A DNA stretch of 32,755 nt from a virus, in the IMG/VR virus record IMGVR_UViG_3300009151_003513, positions 1 through 32,755 of that record; one strand, given 5' to 3'. This document shows positions 7,930 through 15,848 of the stretch, piece by piece. Both the position numbers and the translations under genes were made by a program. The notes beneath the pieces are model-generated. The model was not told the DNA's origin, searched no databases, and saw only the letters and a list, made by a program, of their open reading frames with translations. Positions within the stretch are counted from its first letter, which is position 1; the number at the start of each line of letters is the position of its first letter.

Positions 7930-9957
7930 ATGATTTCTATAGCAATTATTGACATCATTGGATTGACTTACGATGGTGATACTTTAAACAAAAGAGGTTT
8001 AGGTGGATCTGAATCCGCTGTTATTTTACTTGCAAAAGAACTAGCCAAAAAGAATTTCAAAGTAACAGTATTTAATAATTGTATAGATAAAGAATCAAAA
8101 GAAGGAACATTTGATAATGTTCAATATATAGATCACACTATATTAGATTATAAAAACGACTTTAATTTTGATGTGGTTATATCTTCCAGAACGGTAATAC
8201 CATTTTTACCTCCACATTTATATAATCAATTCGAAAATTTTAAACCTCAAAGATATTCTAAAATAAAACAAAATGCTAAATTTAAAGCAATGTGGATGCA
8301 CGATACTTTTGCTAAAGGTGATCATTTATTAGAAGATATGATTGTTCATAAAGATATAGATGAAATGTTTACTCTTTCAGATTTTCATACTTCTTATGTA
8401 ACTACATGCGATCATGGCAAAAGAAGAAATTTTGAAGTACTGAAATCTCATATGTTTATGACACGTAATGGCATTGTACTTTACAAAGATGAAATAGATA
8501 TAAGACAAAAAGATCCTCATTTATATGTTTATAATGCTTCTGTTACAAAAGGTATGTTACCTTTAGTTGAGAATATGTGGGAAAGAATTAAACAACAAAT
8601 ACCTGAAGCTAAATTAAAAGTAATTGGTGGTTATTATAGATTTAGAGAAAATGCTGCTCCTGATGAACAAGAAAAAAAATGGAGAGAATTAGTTGTTGAT
8701 GAAAAATATAAAAAATTAGATGTAGAATTTACAGGTATCATTAAACAATCCGAAATAGCAGAATTAATGGCAAAAGCCAGTTTCATGTTATTTCCTGGTG
8801 CTTTTCCTGAAACATTTGGTATTTCAACTTTAGAATCTTTAGCATATAACACTCCTTTAATTACAACTCGTTTTGGAGCTTTAGAAGAAACAGCTGTTGA
8901 ACAGGCCTGTTACTTAATTGATTACGCAATAGAACCAAATAGTCTTTTTAGATTTATTGATAAAAAAGAACAAGAAAATAAATTTGTAAATATGGTTTTA
9001 CAGACCAATGATAATAGATATTTACATCAACAAAAAATGTATTCATGCAATATTATAAAAGACATTGTAGGTTGGGATTCTGTAGCATTACAATGGAAAC
9101 AACATATCTATAAAAAATTAGGTGAATATCTTTCAAAAGAAGAATATAAAAAAGTAAGTCATATCAATTCTAGGGTTAAAAAAGTATTTGGTAGAAGATT
9201 TAGCAATTACGAAGAAAATTATTTACCAAGAAATACACAACAAAGAATTGTTTTGATTACGCCTACTTATAATGCTTCTAAATATATTGAGAAATGTATT
9301 AAATCAGTTATTACACAAGACTATGATAATTATTTAATGATTGTTATTGATGATTGTTCTACAGATAATACTTATGAGTTAGCTAAAAAATATAAAAGTG
9401 ATAAGATTAAAGTGATACGAAACACAGAAAATAAAGGTGCTGTAAGAAATCAAATAGAATCAATAAACAAATTTTGTGAACGTGATGATATTGTAATGTT
9501 TTTAGATGGAGATGATTCTTTAGTAAACGATAATCAAATATTTCATTTTTACAATAATCTTTATGATGGTACAACTGAGTTTAGTTATGGTTCATGTTGG
9601 TCGATGGTAGATAATATACCTTTAGTATCTCAACCTTATCCAGAACAAATTAAAAAAGAAAAGAAATATAGACAATATAAATTTAATTGGAACATGCCTT
9701 ACACTCATTTAAGAACATTTAAGGCATATCTTTTAGAAAATGTTGATGAAAATATGTTTAAAGATGAAAATGGAAAATGGTATAAAGCAGGAGGAGATGG
9801 TTCTATTTTTTATTCTCTAATAGAAAAATGTCAACCCGAAAGTATTAAAGTAGTACAAGACATTGTTTATAATTATAATGATACACACCCTTTAAATGAT
9901 TATAAAGTAAACTCTGAAGAACAAACTAAAAACGCAAACAGGATATTAACTCAATGA
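7930..9957 (+). CDS. Two-domain glycosyltransferase (GT4-like N-terminal, GT2-like C-terminal)
   Basis: Residues ~1-400 look like a GT-B, GT4-type glycosyltransferase: a glycine-rich start (G-L-G-G-S-E-S-A), a central K-V-I-G-G strand, and a donor-binding block with P-E-T-F-G-I-S-T-L-E-S-L (the E-x7-E pattern). Residues ~438-675 form a second, GT-A/GT2 domain: I-T-P-T-Y-N-A-S at the start, I-D-D-C-S-T-D-N-T, and the metal-binding F-L-D-G-D-D at about residue 525. The fusion implies two successive sugar transfers. No membrane segment is seen, so it is probably cytosolic. It is read opposite to the fibre genes from a shared late-promoter site and overlaps the next gene by 4 bases. By inference it glycosylates fibres or a host surface polymer; the sugar and acceptor are unknown. 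Confidence 0.85.
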   Translation: MISIAIIDIIGLTYDGDTLNKRGLGGSESAVILLAKELAKKNFKVTVFNNCIDKESKEGTFDNVQYIDHTILDYKNDFNFDVVISSRTVIPFLPPHLYNQFENFKPQRYSKIKQNAKFKAMWMHDTFAKGDHLLEDMIVHKDIDEMFTLSDFHTSYVTTCDHGKRRNFEVLKSHMFMTRNGIVLYKDEIDIRQKDPHLYVYNASVTKGMLPLVENMWERIKQQIPEAKLKVIGGYYRFRENAAPDEQEKKWRELVVDEKYKKLDVEFTGIIKQSEIAELMAKASFMLFPGAFPETFGISTLESLAYNTPLITTRFGALEETAVEQACYLIDYAIEPNSLFRFIDKKEQENKFVNMVLQTNDNRYLHQQKMYSCNIIKDIVGWDSVALQWKQHIYKKLGEYLSKEEYKKVSHINSRVKKVFGRRFSNYEENYLPRNTQQRIVLITPTYNASKYIEKCIKSVITQDYDNYLMIVIDDCSTDNTYELAKKYKSDKIKVIRNTENKGAVRNQIESINKFCERDDIVMFLDGDDSLVNDNQIFHFYNNLYDGTTEFSYGSCWSMVDNIPLVSQPYPEQIKKEKKYRQYKFNWNMPYTHLRTFKAYLLENVDENMFKDENGKWYKAGGDGSIFYSLIEKCQPESIKVVQDIVYNYNDTHPLNDYKVNSEEQTKNANRILTQ

Positions 9958-11294
9958 AAAAGATATTAATTGCTATACCAACAAACAAATACGTTGAAAC
10001 AAAAACAATGAAGGCCATCTACGATCTTGAAGTTCCTGAAGGTTATACTACAGAATTACAATTTTTCTTTGGTTATCAAATAGATCAAATAAGAAATTTA
10101 ATAGCACATTGGTCAACTCATTATGATTATTTGTTTTCGGTAGATAGTGATATTTCTTTTTCACCAGATACACTTAAAAAACTTTTAAGTCATAATAAAG
10201 ATATGGTGTCAGGTCTGTATATACAAAGAAAACAAAACGAACATATATTAGAAGTTTATGAACCTAATGAAAAAGGCGGATGTTCAAATATACCATTTGA
10301 AAAAATAAAAGATATTCCATTAGTGGAATTAGTAGCATGTGGTATGGGCTGTGTATTAATTAAAGGAGATGTTTTTAGATCAATATCTTATCCTCATTTT
10401 GTTTATCATTCAGCAATAGATCATAAAAACACAATATCGGAAGATGTTGATTTTTGTAGAAAAGTTAAATCAAAAGGTTTTGGAATATTTGCCGATACAA
10501 CAGTACATTGTGAACATATAGGTAATACAATTTTTAAAGTAGAAAGTACAACTAATACACCAACTTTAAAAAAAGATGAACTTAATATACCTGATAGATT
10601 AAAAGATTTATCAACTAAAAGATTACTACCTCAAATACATGTAGATTATTTAAAAAGCTTAAACATATCACCTAAAGTAATTTACGATATAGGTGCTTGT
10701 GTTTTACATTGGACAAGTGAAGCTAAAACAATATGGCCAAATGCTGAGTATGTTGTTTTTGAAGCTATGTCTGAGTGTGAATTTTTATATAAAGAAAATA
10801 ATTTACAATATCATATAGGTGTATTAAGTGATGTAAATGATAAAGAAGTTAATTTTTATAAAAACACTTATCATCCTGGTGGAAATAGTTATTATAAAGA
10901 AAACGAACAAATCAGTTCTGAATCTAATAAATTGTATAATGAAAGTAATAAAAAATTATATAAAACTAAAACTTTAGATGGTATCATAAGTTCAAGAAAT
11001 CTACCTATGCCGGACTTGATAAAAATAGATGTACAAGGTGCTGAATTAGATGTACTAAAAGGATCTAAAGAAGCTTTAAAACATTGTAAAGATTTAATAT
11101 TAGAATTACAAATAGTAGAATATAATAAAGGCGCACCTCTAAGAGATGAAGTAATTAAATATGTTGAGAATTTAGGTTTTAGATTAATTTCAGGACCTTT
11201 TTGTGATAATGGCCCAGATGGAGATTATCATTTTTCAAAAAACAATACCGAAATAAAATTACCTACAAACAAATTTTTTAATTATACAGTGTAA
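9954..11294 (+). CDS. GT-A glycosyltransferase fused to FkbM-type methyltransferase
   Basis: The N-terminal ~200 residues (MKKILIAIPTNKYV..., Q-I-D-Q-I-R-N, D-Y-L-F-S-V-D-S-D-I-S-F with a D-x-D motif, and C-G-M-G-C-V-L-I) resemble a GT2-like nucleotide-sugar transferase. Residues ~235-440 look like an FkbM-family SAM-dependent methyltransferase: V-I-Y-D-I-G-A for SAM binding, D-L-I-K-I-D-V-Q-G-A-E-L-D-V-L-K-G as the family signature, and L-I-L-E-L-Q. This suggests transfer of a sugar followed by O-methylation. The start overlaps the end of the GT4-GT2 gene (ATGA overlap), so the two are coupled. The 3' end overlaps the convergent 115-residue gene by 13 bases. It could act on fibre glycans or a host polysaccharide. 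Confidence 0.82.
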   Translation: MKKILIAIPTNKYVETKTMKAIYDLEVPEGYTTELQFFFGYQIDQIRNLIAHWSTHYDYLFSVDSDISFSPDTLKKLLSHNKDMVSGLYIQRKQNEHILEVYEPNEKGGCSNIPFEKIKDIPLVELVACGMGCVLIKGDVFRSISYPHFVYHSAIDHKNTISEDVDFCRKVKSKGFGIFADTTVHCEHIGNTIFKVESTTNTPTLKKDELNIPDRLKDLSTKRLLPQIHVDYLKSLNISPKVIYDIGACVLHWTSEAKTIWPNAEYVVFEAMSECEFLYKENNLQYHIGVLSDVNDKEVNFYKNTYHPGGNSYYKENEQISSESNKLYNESNKKLYKTKTLDGIISSRNLPMPDLIKIDVQGAELDVLKGSKEALKHCKDLILELQIVEYNKGAPLRDEVIKYVENLGFRLISGPFCDNGPDGDYHFSKNNTEIKLPTNKFFNYTV

Positions 11295-11629
11295 GTAGAA
11301 ACTACGCCAGGATAAACAGTAATAATACCTTCAACCACACGAGTTACAGTGCTGTCAGCTGTGTTTGTTATTTCAACATCATATACCCAACGTCCATCTT
11401 CTAACAAAGCAGTTGTAGCTGGATCCAATTTTATAGTTACAATTCCGTCAGCTTCATAGACAGTAATATCAAAATATACTCTATCGTAAGTAACAGAATA
11501 CCCCTTTGACATTTTGCCTTGAGCTGTATAACCCGCTAAGTTAAAAGCTGTACCATCATCATTTTGTACCAATACATCACTTGTAAATGTAGCGCCAGCG
11601 TCTATTGATAAGTTTGCTATACCTGCCAT
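11282..11629 (-). CDS. Small beta-rich virion protein (BppU/Ig-like, hypothetical)
   Basis: A 115-residue protein with alternating beta-strand character: a hydrophobic start (MAGIANLSIDAGATF), F-N-L-A-G-Y-T-A-Q-G-K-M, and paired strands V-T-I-K-L-D and W-V-Y-D-V-E-I-T. The strand pattern resembles the N-terminal Ig-like fold of upper baseplate proteins (BppU type) and small proteins found among tail genes of marine T4-like phages. This is a resemblance, not a firm assignment. It follows the 73-residue gene by three bases and lies in the same late unit. Its last three codons overlap the plus-strand methyltransferase; both proteins end in Y-T-V. Confidence 0.6.
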   Translation of the reverse strand: MAGIANLSIDAGATFTSDVLVQNDDGTAFNLAGYTAQGKMSKGYSVTYDRVYFDITVYEADGIVTIKLDPATTALLEDGRWVYDVEITNTADSTVTRVVEGIITVYPGVVSTYTV

Positions 11630-11632
11630 TTT

Positions 11633-11845
11633 TTATTCTTTATTATTTTCTTTTGGTTCTTCTAATTTTTTTAATTCTTCATTAATTTTAGAATTATAAT
11701 AGTTTGTAAGAACATCAATTTTTTCAAGTTCCATAACTATTCTAATTCTACTATTTTGTATTTCTTGTCTAGCTATAATGTAATTTTTTAATATGTCGTC
11801 AAACTTAGTTTCGTCATATTCTTTACCGTTTATATTAATTGTCAT
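11633..11845 (-). CDS. Small coiled-coil phage protein (DUF6447-like)
   Basis: A 70-residue protein beginning M-T-I-N-I-N-G-K-E-Y-D, followed by a long charged helix and a Lys/Glu-rich tail. The I-N-G-K-E-Y-D start and following helix resemble DUF6447, a small phage family of unknown role. I chose ATG 11845 rather than an in-frame GTG at 11854 because an AAGGTG Shine-Dalgarno-like sequence lies at the right distance before the ATG and contains that GTG. A late-promoter octamer (11874-11881) is 29 bases upstream, so this gene probably opens a two-gene late transcript with the 115-residue protein. Confidence 0.65.
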   Translation of the reverse strand: MTININGKEYDETKFDDILKNYIIARQEIQNSRIRIVMELEKIDVLTNYYNSKINEELKKLEEPKENNKE

Positions 11846-11873
11846 ATCATTCACCTTTATGTTGTTATATTAC

Positions 11874-11881
11874 TATTTATA
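11874..11881 (-). promoter_or_regulatory. Candidate T4-type late promoter before the 70-residue gene
   Basis: Perfect minus-strand TATAAATA, 29 bases upstream of ATG 11845. That spacing is nearly the same as at 7894-7901 and 16453-16460. The TAA stop of the decayed fragment described at 11877-11972 is embedded in the octamer. Confidence 0.6.
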
Positions 11882-11972
11882 AAAAAAATTCAGCCATATA
11901 ATAATTCTTTATGTCAGGTACTATACCTTTATTTTCATTAAATGGCACAACTTTTAGAAGGTAAATAAACCA
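11877..11972 (-). pseudogene. C-terminal remnant related to the 146-residue protein at 14034-14474
   Basis: In the gap after the GT-like gene, the minus strand encodes, without its own start, ...LLKVVPFNENKGIVPDIKNY and then YMAEFFL-stop. The C-terminus of the 146-residue protein reads LNKIMPLDETKGIVPDIKEY then YKKEFLIDES. The shared core is (V/M)P-x-(N/D)E-x-KGIVPDIK-x-YY-x-x-EF, about 20 identities or close matches over 29 residues. No ribosome-binding site or N-terminal half is present. It looks like the tail of a duplicated gene whose front was deleted or replaced, perhaps by the GT-like gene just upstream. Confidence 0.7.
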
Positions 11973-11982
11973 TATATCTTTA

Positions 11983-12558
11983 TTATAAACTCCAGTCTTT
12001 AGGAAAAAATTTTAATAATTTATTATTATACATTATATTTTTTAAAACTTGTTGTTCATTAAAAAAATAAATATCTTTCTTCTTTTTTTTATATTCTTCA
12101 AATATAATAGAAGCTATTTCATCATTAAACTTTATATGTAATATTGAAAAATATTTAGTAATATATTCTTTCCATATAAAAGATGCTGTTTTATTGTTCC
12201 ATTTTATTATGTTTGATTCAAAATTTTCTGTTATATTAAAAGAATAATTGTTATGATATGTAGCAAAATTATTAATGTTTTTTGTAATTTTTACATTTAA
12301 ATCTAAAAAAATATTTATTCCTTCTAATTCTATTTCAGAATTGAATAATTGCAATTTATTCCACCATCCTAATAAATCTTTTCTTGGCAATGTTTTAAAT
12401 ATTATATCATTTTTATTCTCATAAACAAAGTCTGATTGATCTATAAAACAATAAAATTTAAAAGGTAAAGTTAAATGTTTTTTTACCATGTCATGCAAAT
12501 TTTCAACTTTATAGATATCTTCTCTATTATTATAAAAAACACAGCAAACATTTATCAT
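11983..12558 (-). CDS. Glycosyltransferase-like protein (GT-A fold, divergent)
   Basis: A 191-residue protein with the plan of small GT-A transferases seen in marine phages: M-I-N-V-C-C-V-F-Y at the start, F-K-F-Y-C-F-I-D-Q-S-D, then L-L-G-W-W-N-K-L-Q-L-F, then I-N-I-F-L-D-L-N-V-K-I-T. In relatives the last block normally reads L-D-L-D with a metal-binding D-x-D. Here the second Asp is Asn, so metal binding may be altered or the enzyme may be inactive. It is the last intact enzyme gene of the modification cluster and stands 36 bases after the 2OG oxygenase gene, with a near-consensus late promoter in that gap. The assignment rests on motifs only; the acceptor is unknown. Confidence 0.55.
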   Translation of the reverse strand: MINVCCVFYNNREDIYKVENLHDMVKKHLTLPFKFYCFIDQSDFVYENKNDIIFKTLPRKDLLGWWNKLQLFNSEIELEGINIFLDLNVKITKNINNFATYHNNYSFNITENFESNIIKWNNKTASFIWKEYITKYFSILHIKFNDEIASIIFEEYKKKKKDIYFFNEQQVLKNIMYNNKLLKFFPKDWSL

Positions 12559-12574
12559 ATTATTTGTTTTATGT

Positions 12575-12586
12575 TGTTACGTAACA
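12575..12586. repeat. 12-base perfect palindrome TGTTACGTAACA
   Basis: A perfect inverted repeat in the 36-base gap between two minus-strand genes (12559-12594), overlapping the candidate promoter at 12585-12592. It could be an operator-like site, a small hairpin or chance. Confidence 0.3.
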
Positions 12587-12592
12587 TTTATA
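12585..12592 (-). promoter_or_regulatory. Near-consensus late promoter (TATAAATG)
   Basis: Minus-strand TATAAATG, one base off the TATAAATA octamer, 27 bases upstream of ATG 12558. The spacing matches the better candidates in this window, which is the main reason for listing it. Confidence 0.35.
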
Positions 12593-12594
12593 CA

Positions 12595-13362
12595 CTATTC
12601 AAATTTAAATTTAAAATTAAAAGTATATCTATTTTTAGTATAATCGTTTGCTATTGTACTATGTCTCATTAAAGGATTATAGTTATTAATACAAACAAAT
12701 GTTCCATCAACTGGATAATGATGATGTATTTCTTTAATACTTCCATCTTCTTGTTCTTTACCAAAACATATTTGTCCATTCCATTCTGGTTTCCATTCAG
12801 GATAATCATTAAAGTACATCAATACAATCATATTACAACAATCATCGGAATCATTATGCCAAGGTAAATCTTCTGTACCATTCCATAAACCATAAGTAAA
12901 AGATTTAATAGTTCTTAACCAAGTATTCTGTGTCATACCATCTTTTACTAAACTTAATCTTAACGGATCAAAAAATGGCATTTCTAAAACTTTAATTGCT
13001 AATTCTTTTACACTATCAGGTGCATTATTGTAACAGTATAAATCTCTTAATTGTTCTTCATAGGGGAAATCATTTATAGTATAAATTTTTTTATTATTAG
13101 GAGATATAATATTAGTTAAAGTATCTAATGGCATTTGAGACCATGTTGCTGCAATAGGACCTTTTTTAATATCTGCCTCGGTAAGATTTGAATTTGTTTT
13201 ATTTTCTATTGTCTTTTGATTTTCTTCAATAAAATTTTCAAATTTAGTTTCTGCTATTATTTGTTTTGCATCTTCAGTCAAATCATTAGGTAATATGCCA
13301 ATGTTAAATCCTACTTCAAAGAATTTATATACGTCAAATTGATAATCAAAATTAAGGTTCAT
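12595..13362 (-). CDS. 2-oxoglutarate/Fe(II) oxygenase-like protein, copy B
   Basis: A 255-residue protein with a prolyl-4-hydroxylase-like double-stranded beta-helix core. His169 and Asp171 (W-H-N-D), His234 (L-M-R-H-S) and Arg245 (T-K-N-R-Y-T-F) fit the H-x-D...H metal triad and the Arg that binds 2-oxoglutarate. It is a clear paralogue of the gene just upstream: the first ten residues are identical (MNLNFDYQFD), and blocks such as Y-F-N-D-Y-P-E-W-K-P-E-W and T-F-V-C-I-N-N-Y-N-P-L recur. It differs by a ~25-residue insert at about 45-70 and extra Cys175-Cys176. The two genes are separated by one base (TAA-C-ATG). The reaction is probably hydroxylation; the substrate is unknown, with fibre side chains or a peptide as candidates. 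Confidence 0.8.
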   Translation of the reverse strand: MNLNFDYQFDVYKFFEVGFNIGILPNDLTEDAKQIIAETKFENFIEENQKTIENKTNSNLTEADIKKGPIAATWSQMPLDTLTNIISPNNKKIYTINDFPYEEQLRDLYCYNNAPDSVKELAIKVLEMPFFDPLRLSLVKDGMTQNTWLRTIKSFTYGLWNGTEDLPWHNDSDDCCNMIVLMYFNDYPEWKPEWNGQICFGKEQEDGSIKEIHHHYPVDGTFVCINNYNPLMRHSTIANDYTKNRYTFNFKFKFE

Positions 13363-13363
13363 G

Positions 13364-14044
13364 TTAGTGTATTTTAAATTTAAAGTTAAAAGTAAATCTG
13401 TTTTTAGTTAAATCGTTTTGTTCAACTCTATGTTTAAATAAAGGATTATAATTATTAATACAAACAAATGTTCCATCACTAGGAAAATGTTGATGTATTT
13501 CTGTTATAATTCCTTCTTCGTTTTCTTTACCAAAACAAACTTGACCTTTCCATTCAGGTTTCCATTCAGGATAATCATTAAAGTACATTAACATAACCAT
13601 ATAACTACTATCATAATTATCATTATGCCATGCTAAAGTTTCTGTATTATTCCATAAACCATAAGTAAATGGTCTTATTGAACGCAACCAAGATGTATCT
13701 TTATGTTGATCTTTTACTAAACTTTTTTTTAATGGCTCAAAAAATTTTAAAGATACTATTTCGTTTGCTAAATTTTTAAGATGATGCGGTGCATTATTGT
13801 AACAATATAAATCTTTTAAATTTTCTTCATATCCAAATTCACCAAGTCCATGTTTTTCTAAATTTAAACCTTTAGGTATTTGCATCCAAGTTGCTGAATG
13901 AGGTGCAGGCGCATCTGTGTTAAATTTTGTATTACTAACTATTCTTTTTGCTTCTTGTACAAATTCAGAAGGCAATATTCCTACATTAAATCCTATTTCG
14001 TGAAATTTATGCACATCAAACTGATAATCAAAATTAAGATTCAT
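13364..14044 (-). CDS. 2-oxoglutarate/Fe(II) oxygenase-like protein, copy A
   Basis: A 226-residue paralogue of the 255-residue oxygenase. The metal-ligand pattern is intact: His140-x-Asp142 (W-H-N-D), His205 (L-F-K-H-R), and Arg216 for the co-substrate. The length is normal for phage prolyl-hydroxylase-like proteins. The ATG overlaps the end of the 146-residue gene by 11 bases, so expression depends on that gene or on an internal promoter (see 14141-14148). Two linked, intact copies imply recent duplication followed by divergence, perhaps with different substrates. No signal peptide, so it is cytosolic in the infected cell. Confidence 0.8.
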   Translation of the reverse strand: MNLNFDYQFDVHKFHEIGFNVGILPSEFVQEAKRIVSNTKFNTDAPAPHSATWMQIPKGLNLEKHGLGEFGYEENLKDLYCYNNAPHHLKNLANEIVSLKFFEPLKKSLVKDQHKDTSWLRSIRPFTYGLWNNTETLAWHNDNYDSSYMVMLMYFNDYPEWKPEWKGQVCFGKENEEGIITEIHQHFPSDGTFVCINNYNPLFKHRVEQNDLTKNRFTFNFKFKIH

Positions 14045-14474
14045 CTATTAAAAACTCTTTCTTATAATATTCTTTTATGTCCGGAACAATACCTTTAGTT
14101 TCATCTAAAGGCATAATTTTATTTAATATACTATCATAAGTATTTATATCTGCATCATAAGTCTTAAAATATGAATCATTACGATACAACAAATCACCAT
14201 CATTTAATAATTCATAAAAATCTTCATCAAAATCTTTTGATAACCAATAAGCATAACATATAGCCACAACATAACTTTTAGAAGGATATATAAAAGGCAT
14301 ATCTTTATTGTAAAAATATCTTACAGCATTTTCAACTATATCATTAGAAAATTCTACTGGTAATTTATTAAGATCATCACCATGATCTGTTACCATTCTA
14401 TGATATAATTCTTGTCTAATTTTCCATTCTTTGTGCATAGTAATCCAATAGTCCTTTATATCCATTGCAACCAT
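14034..14474 (-). CDS. Unrecognised 146-residue protein of the modification cluster
   Basis: I do not recognise this family. The protein is mostly helical and acidic, with D-Y-W-I-T-M-H-K-E-W-K-I-R-Q-E-L-Y near the N-terminus, Y-V-V-A-I-C-Y-A-Y-W-L-S-K-D-F in the middle and K-G-I-V-P-D-I-K-E-Y-Y-K-K-E-F at the end. A second, decayed copy of this C-terminus lies at 11877-11972, so the gene has been duplicated in this locus. The start is uncertain: ATGs at 14474, 14465 and 14438 are in frame, and all lie within the end of the upstream radical SAM gene (overlap up to 59 bases). Its place between a radical SAM gene and two oxygenases suggests an accessory or partner protein, but this is inference. 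Confidence 0.6.
   Translation of the reverse strand: MVAMDIKDYWITMHKEWKIRQELYHRMVTDHGDDLNKLPVEFSNDIVENAVRYFYNKDMPFIYPSKSYVVAICYAYWLSKDFDEDFYELLNDGDLLYRNDSYFKTYDADINTYDSILNKIMPLDETKGIVPDIKEYYKKEFLIDES
14141..14148 (-). promoter_or_regulatory. Internal TATAAATA octamer inside the 146-residue gene
   Basis: A perfect minus-strand late-promoter octamer, 97 bases upstream of the 226-residue oxygenase ATG. It is inside coding sequence (Asp-Ile-Asn-Thr codons), so it may be fortuitous in such A/T-rich DNA. Confidence 0.25.
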
Positions 14475-15342
14475 TATCTAAATCTTTTACATAACGATAA
14501 TGTTCCGTTAAACAATGGCCATAATATTTACACTTTCTACATATATCTGAAACATTGTTGATAGGTTCTTGTTCAGCCCATTTTACATATTCTTTAATTG
14601 AATTTAACTCTAAAAAGTATTCTTTGTCATTTTCATCAAATTCTAACACAGCAAAATTTCCATTAGGTGTTATATAAACATGATTGTTTGAAAATGCGTT
14701 ATATTCTTTTTTTAAACTCCTAATTATATTACCTTCATTTATAAAATCAAATCTTTTTTTAATAGGACTTTCAATCCATTTTTTAACAAATAATTCAAAA
14801 TCTTTATGAGTAACAGGTTGAGAATTGGCTTGATTTATTGAATACGGTTTAATCTCTACACTTTCTATACTAGAACATAAATTCATTTTTTGTATCATAT
14901 CATCTACATCCATTTCTAAAACCTTTTGACTCGCAAGTATTAATACCGCAATAGGCACAGGACTATGAAACATGTTATTATAAACCAAATCAGACTTTTC
15001 TCTTGCTTCAAAATCATAACTTACCCCCAAATAAAAATCATCTTCAAAAAAACCTTCATGTAACATTGAAAGATTTGTTATAATATTGATTTTATCTTTA
15101 TAGTATTTTCTTATAACATCTTTTAATCCATAAAAATAATCTTTCTTTAAAGCACCTATTTCTCCACCATATAAATCTACCCAATCAATCTTTCTTACTC
15201 TACTAATTTCTTTAAGTCTTTGATCAAGTATTGCTAGTGGTATTTTTTTTTGATCTCCCAATTGTTCAGGTGTAAGATAACAAAAGTTGCATCTAAAGTT
15301 GCAAAAATAACTAGGATTGATTGATACTGTTATTGATTTCAT
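14416..15342 (-). CDS. Radical SAM protein with short SPASM/Twitch-like C-terminus
   Basis: A 308-residue protein with the radical SAM cluster motif C-x3-C-x2-C at Cys14, Cys18 and Cys21 (Y-F-C-N-F-R-C-N-F-C) and a G-G-E motif (L-Y-G-G-E-I) for SAM binding. The C-terminal ~60 residues carry C-R-K-C-K-Y-Y-G-H-C and a later N-G-C-N-G-Y-K-G, enough ligands for one auxiliary Fe-S cluster. Before that, I-T-P-N-G-N-F-A-V resembles the SPASM lead-in. Such enzymes commonly modify peptides or proteins. The start overlaps the upstream oxygenase gene by four bases (ATGA). It is the shortest of the five radical SAM proteins here. Substrate unknown. Confidence 0.85.
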   Translation of the reverse strand: MKSITVSINPSYFCNFRCNFCYLTPEQLGDQKKIPLAILDQRLKEISRVRKIDWVDLYGGEIGALKKDYFYGLKDVIRKYYKDKINIITNLSMLHEGFFEDDFYLGVSYDFEAREKSDLVYNNMFHSPVPIAVLILASQKVLEMDVDDMIQKMNLCSSIESVEIKPYSINQANSQPVTHKDFELFVKKWIESPIKKRFDFINEGNIIRSLKKEYNAFSNNHVYITPNGNFAVLEFDENDKEYFLELNSIKEYVKWAEQEPINNVSDICRKCKYYGHCLTEHYRYVKDLDNGCNGYKGLLDYYAQRMEN

Positions 15343-15848
15343 TTGTTTAAATTAAAGTAAAAAGATGCTTGTATTCTCTGTTTATCTGTTTTACCTGCCC
15401 TGTGTTTAAATTTTGTATCATTATTAACTAACACCAAAGAACCAACACTTGGATAAAATGTCCACATTTCTTTATCTGTTTTAAATTGTATTTCTCCTTG
15501 TTTATATTTTTTCATTTCTGAAAAATATAGTATAAAAAAGAAATCACATTCTTCTATATCATTATGCCATTCACTTGCTTTTGTATAAATGCCTTCCCAC
15601 ATCTGACGATCTCCCATAACATGTTCGCCAAACATGGGTTGCACTATTTTATCTGAAATATTAAAATGTATGGCCATTAAGGCCTTATCTAATTGTTTAG
15701 TATCTCCAGTAGGATGATAGTCGTTATCTGTACCAGGAAAATTCCATTCAATAGTATCAAGATTTACAAGATCAGTATATTTGTTACCTTTAAATACAGT
15801 AAATCCTTTTGTAAGAAAATTAGATTTATGTTGTTCAATATTATTCAT
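15339..15848 (-). CDS. 2-oxoglutarate/Fe(II) oxygenase-like protein (169 residues)
   Basis: A small oxygenase of the prolyl-hydroxylase-like class. His95-x-Asp97 (E-W-H-N-D), His149 (F-K-H-R) and a downstream Arg (Arg158) match the H-x-D...H...R pattern. The surrounding F-F-F-I-L-Y-F-S and G-S-L-V-L-V-N-N-D strands fit the double-stranded beta-helix. Similarity to the paralogous pair at 12595-14044 is limited to the catalytic motifs, so it was probably acquired separately. The ATG overlaps the upstream oxygenase by eight bases and the stop overlaps the downstream radical SAM gene by four; it is firmly embedded in the cluster. Likely a hydroxylase of a protein, peptide or small molecule; no substrate signal seen. 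Confidence 0.75.
   Translation of the reverse strand: MNNIEQHKSNFLTKGFTVFKGNKYTDLVNLDTIEWNFPGTDNDYHPTGDTKQLDKALMAIHFNISDKIVQPMFGEHVMGDRQMWEGIYTKASEWHNDIEECDFFFILYFSEMKKYKQGEIQFKTDKEMWTFYPSVGSLVLVNNDTKFKHRAGKTDKQRIQASFYFNLNK

Noticed and set aside
12475-12672. Plus-strand 65-codon open frame
   Set aside because: It lies across the ends of two well-supported minus-strand genes, has no ribosome site, and its Ile/Phe-rich translation is typical of A/T-rich antisense DNA.
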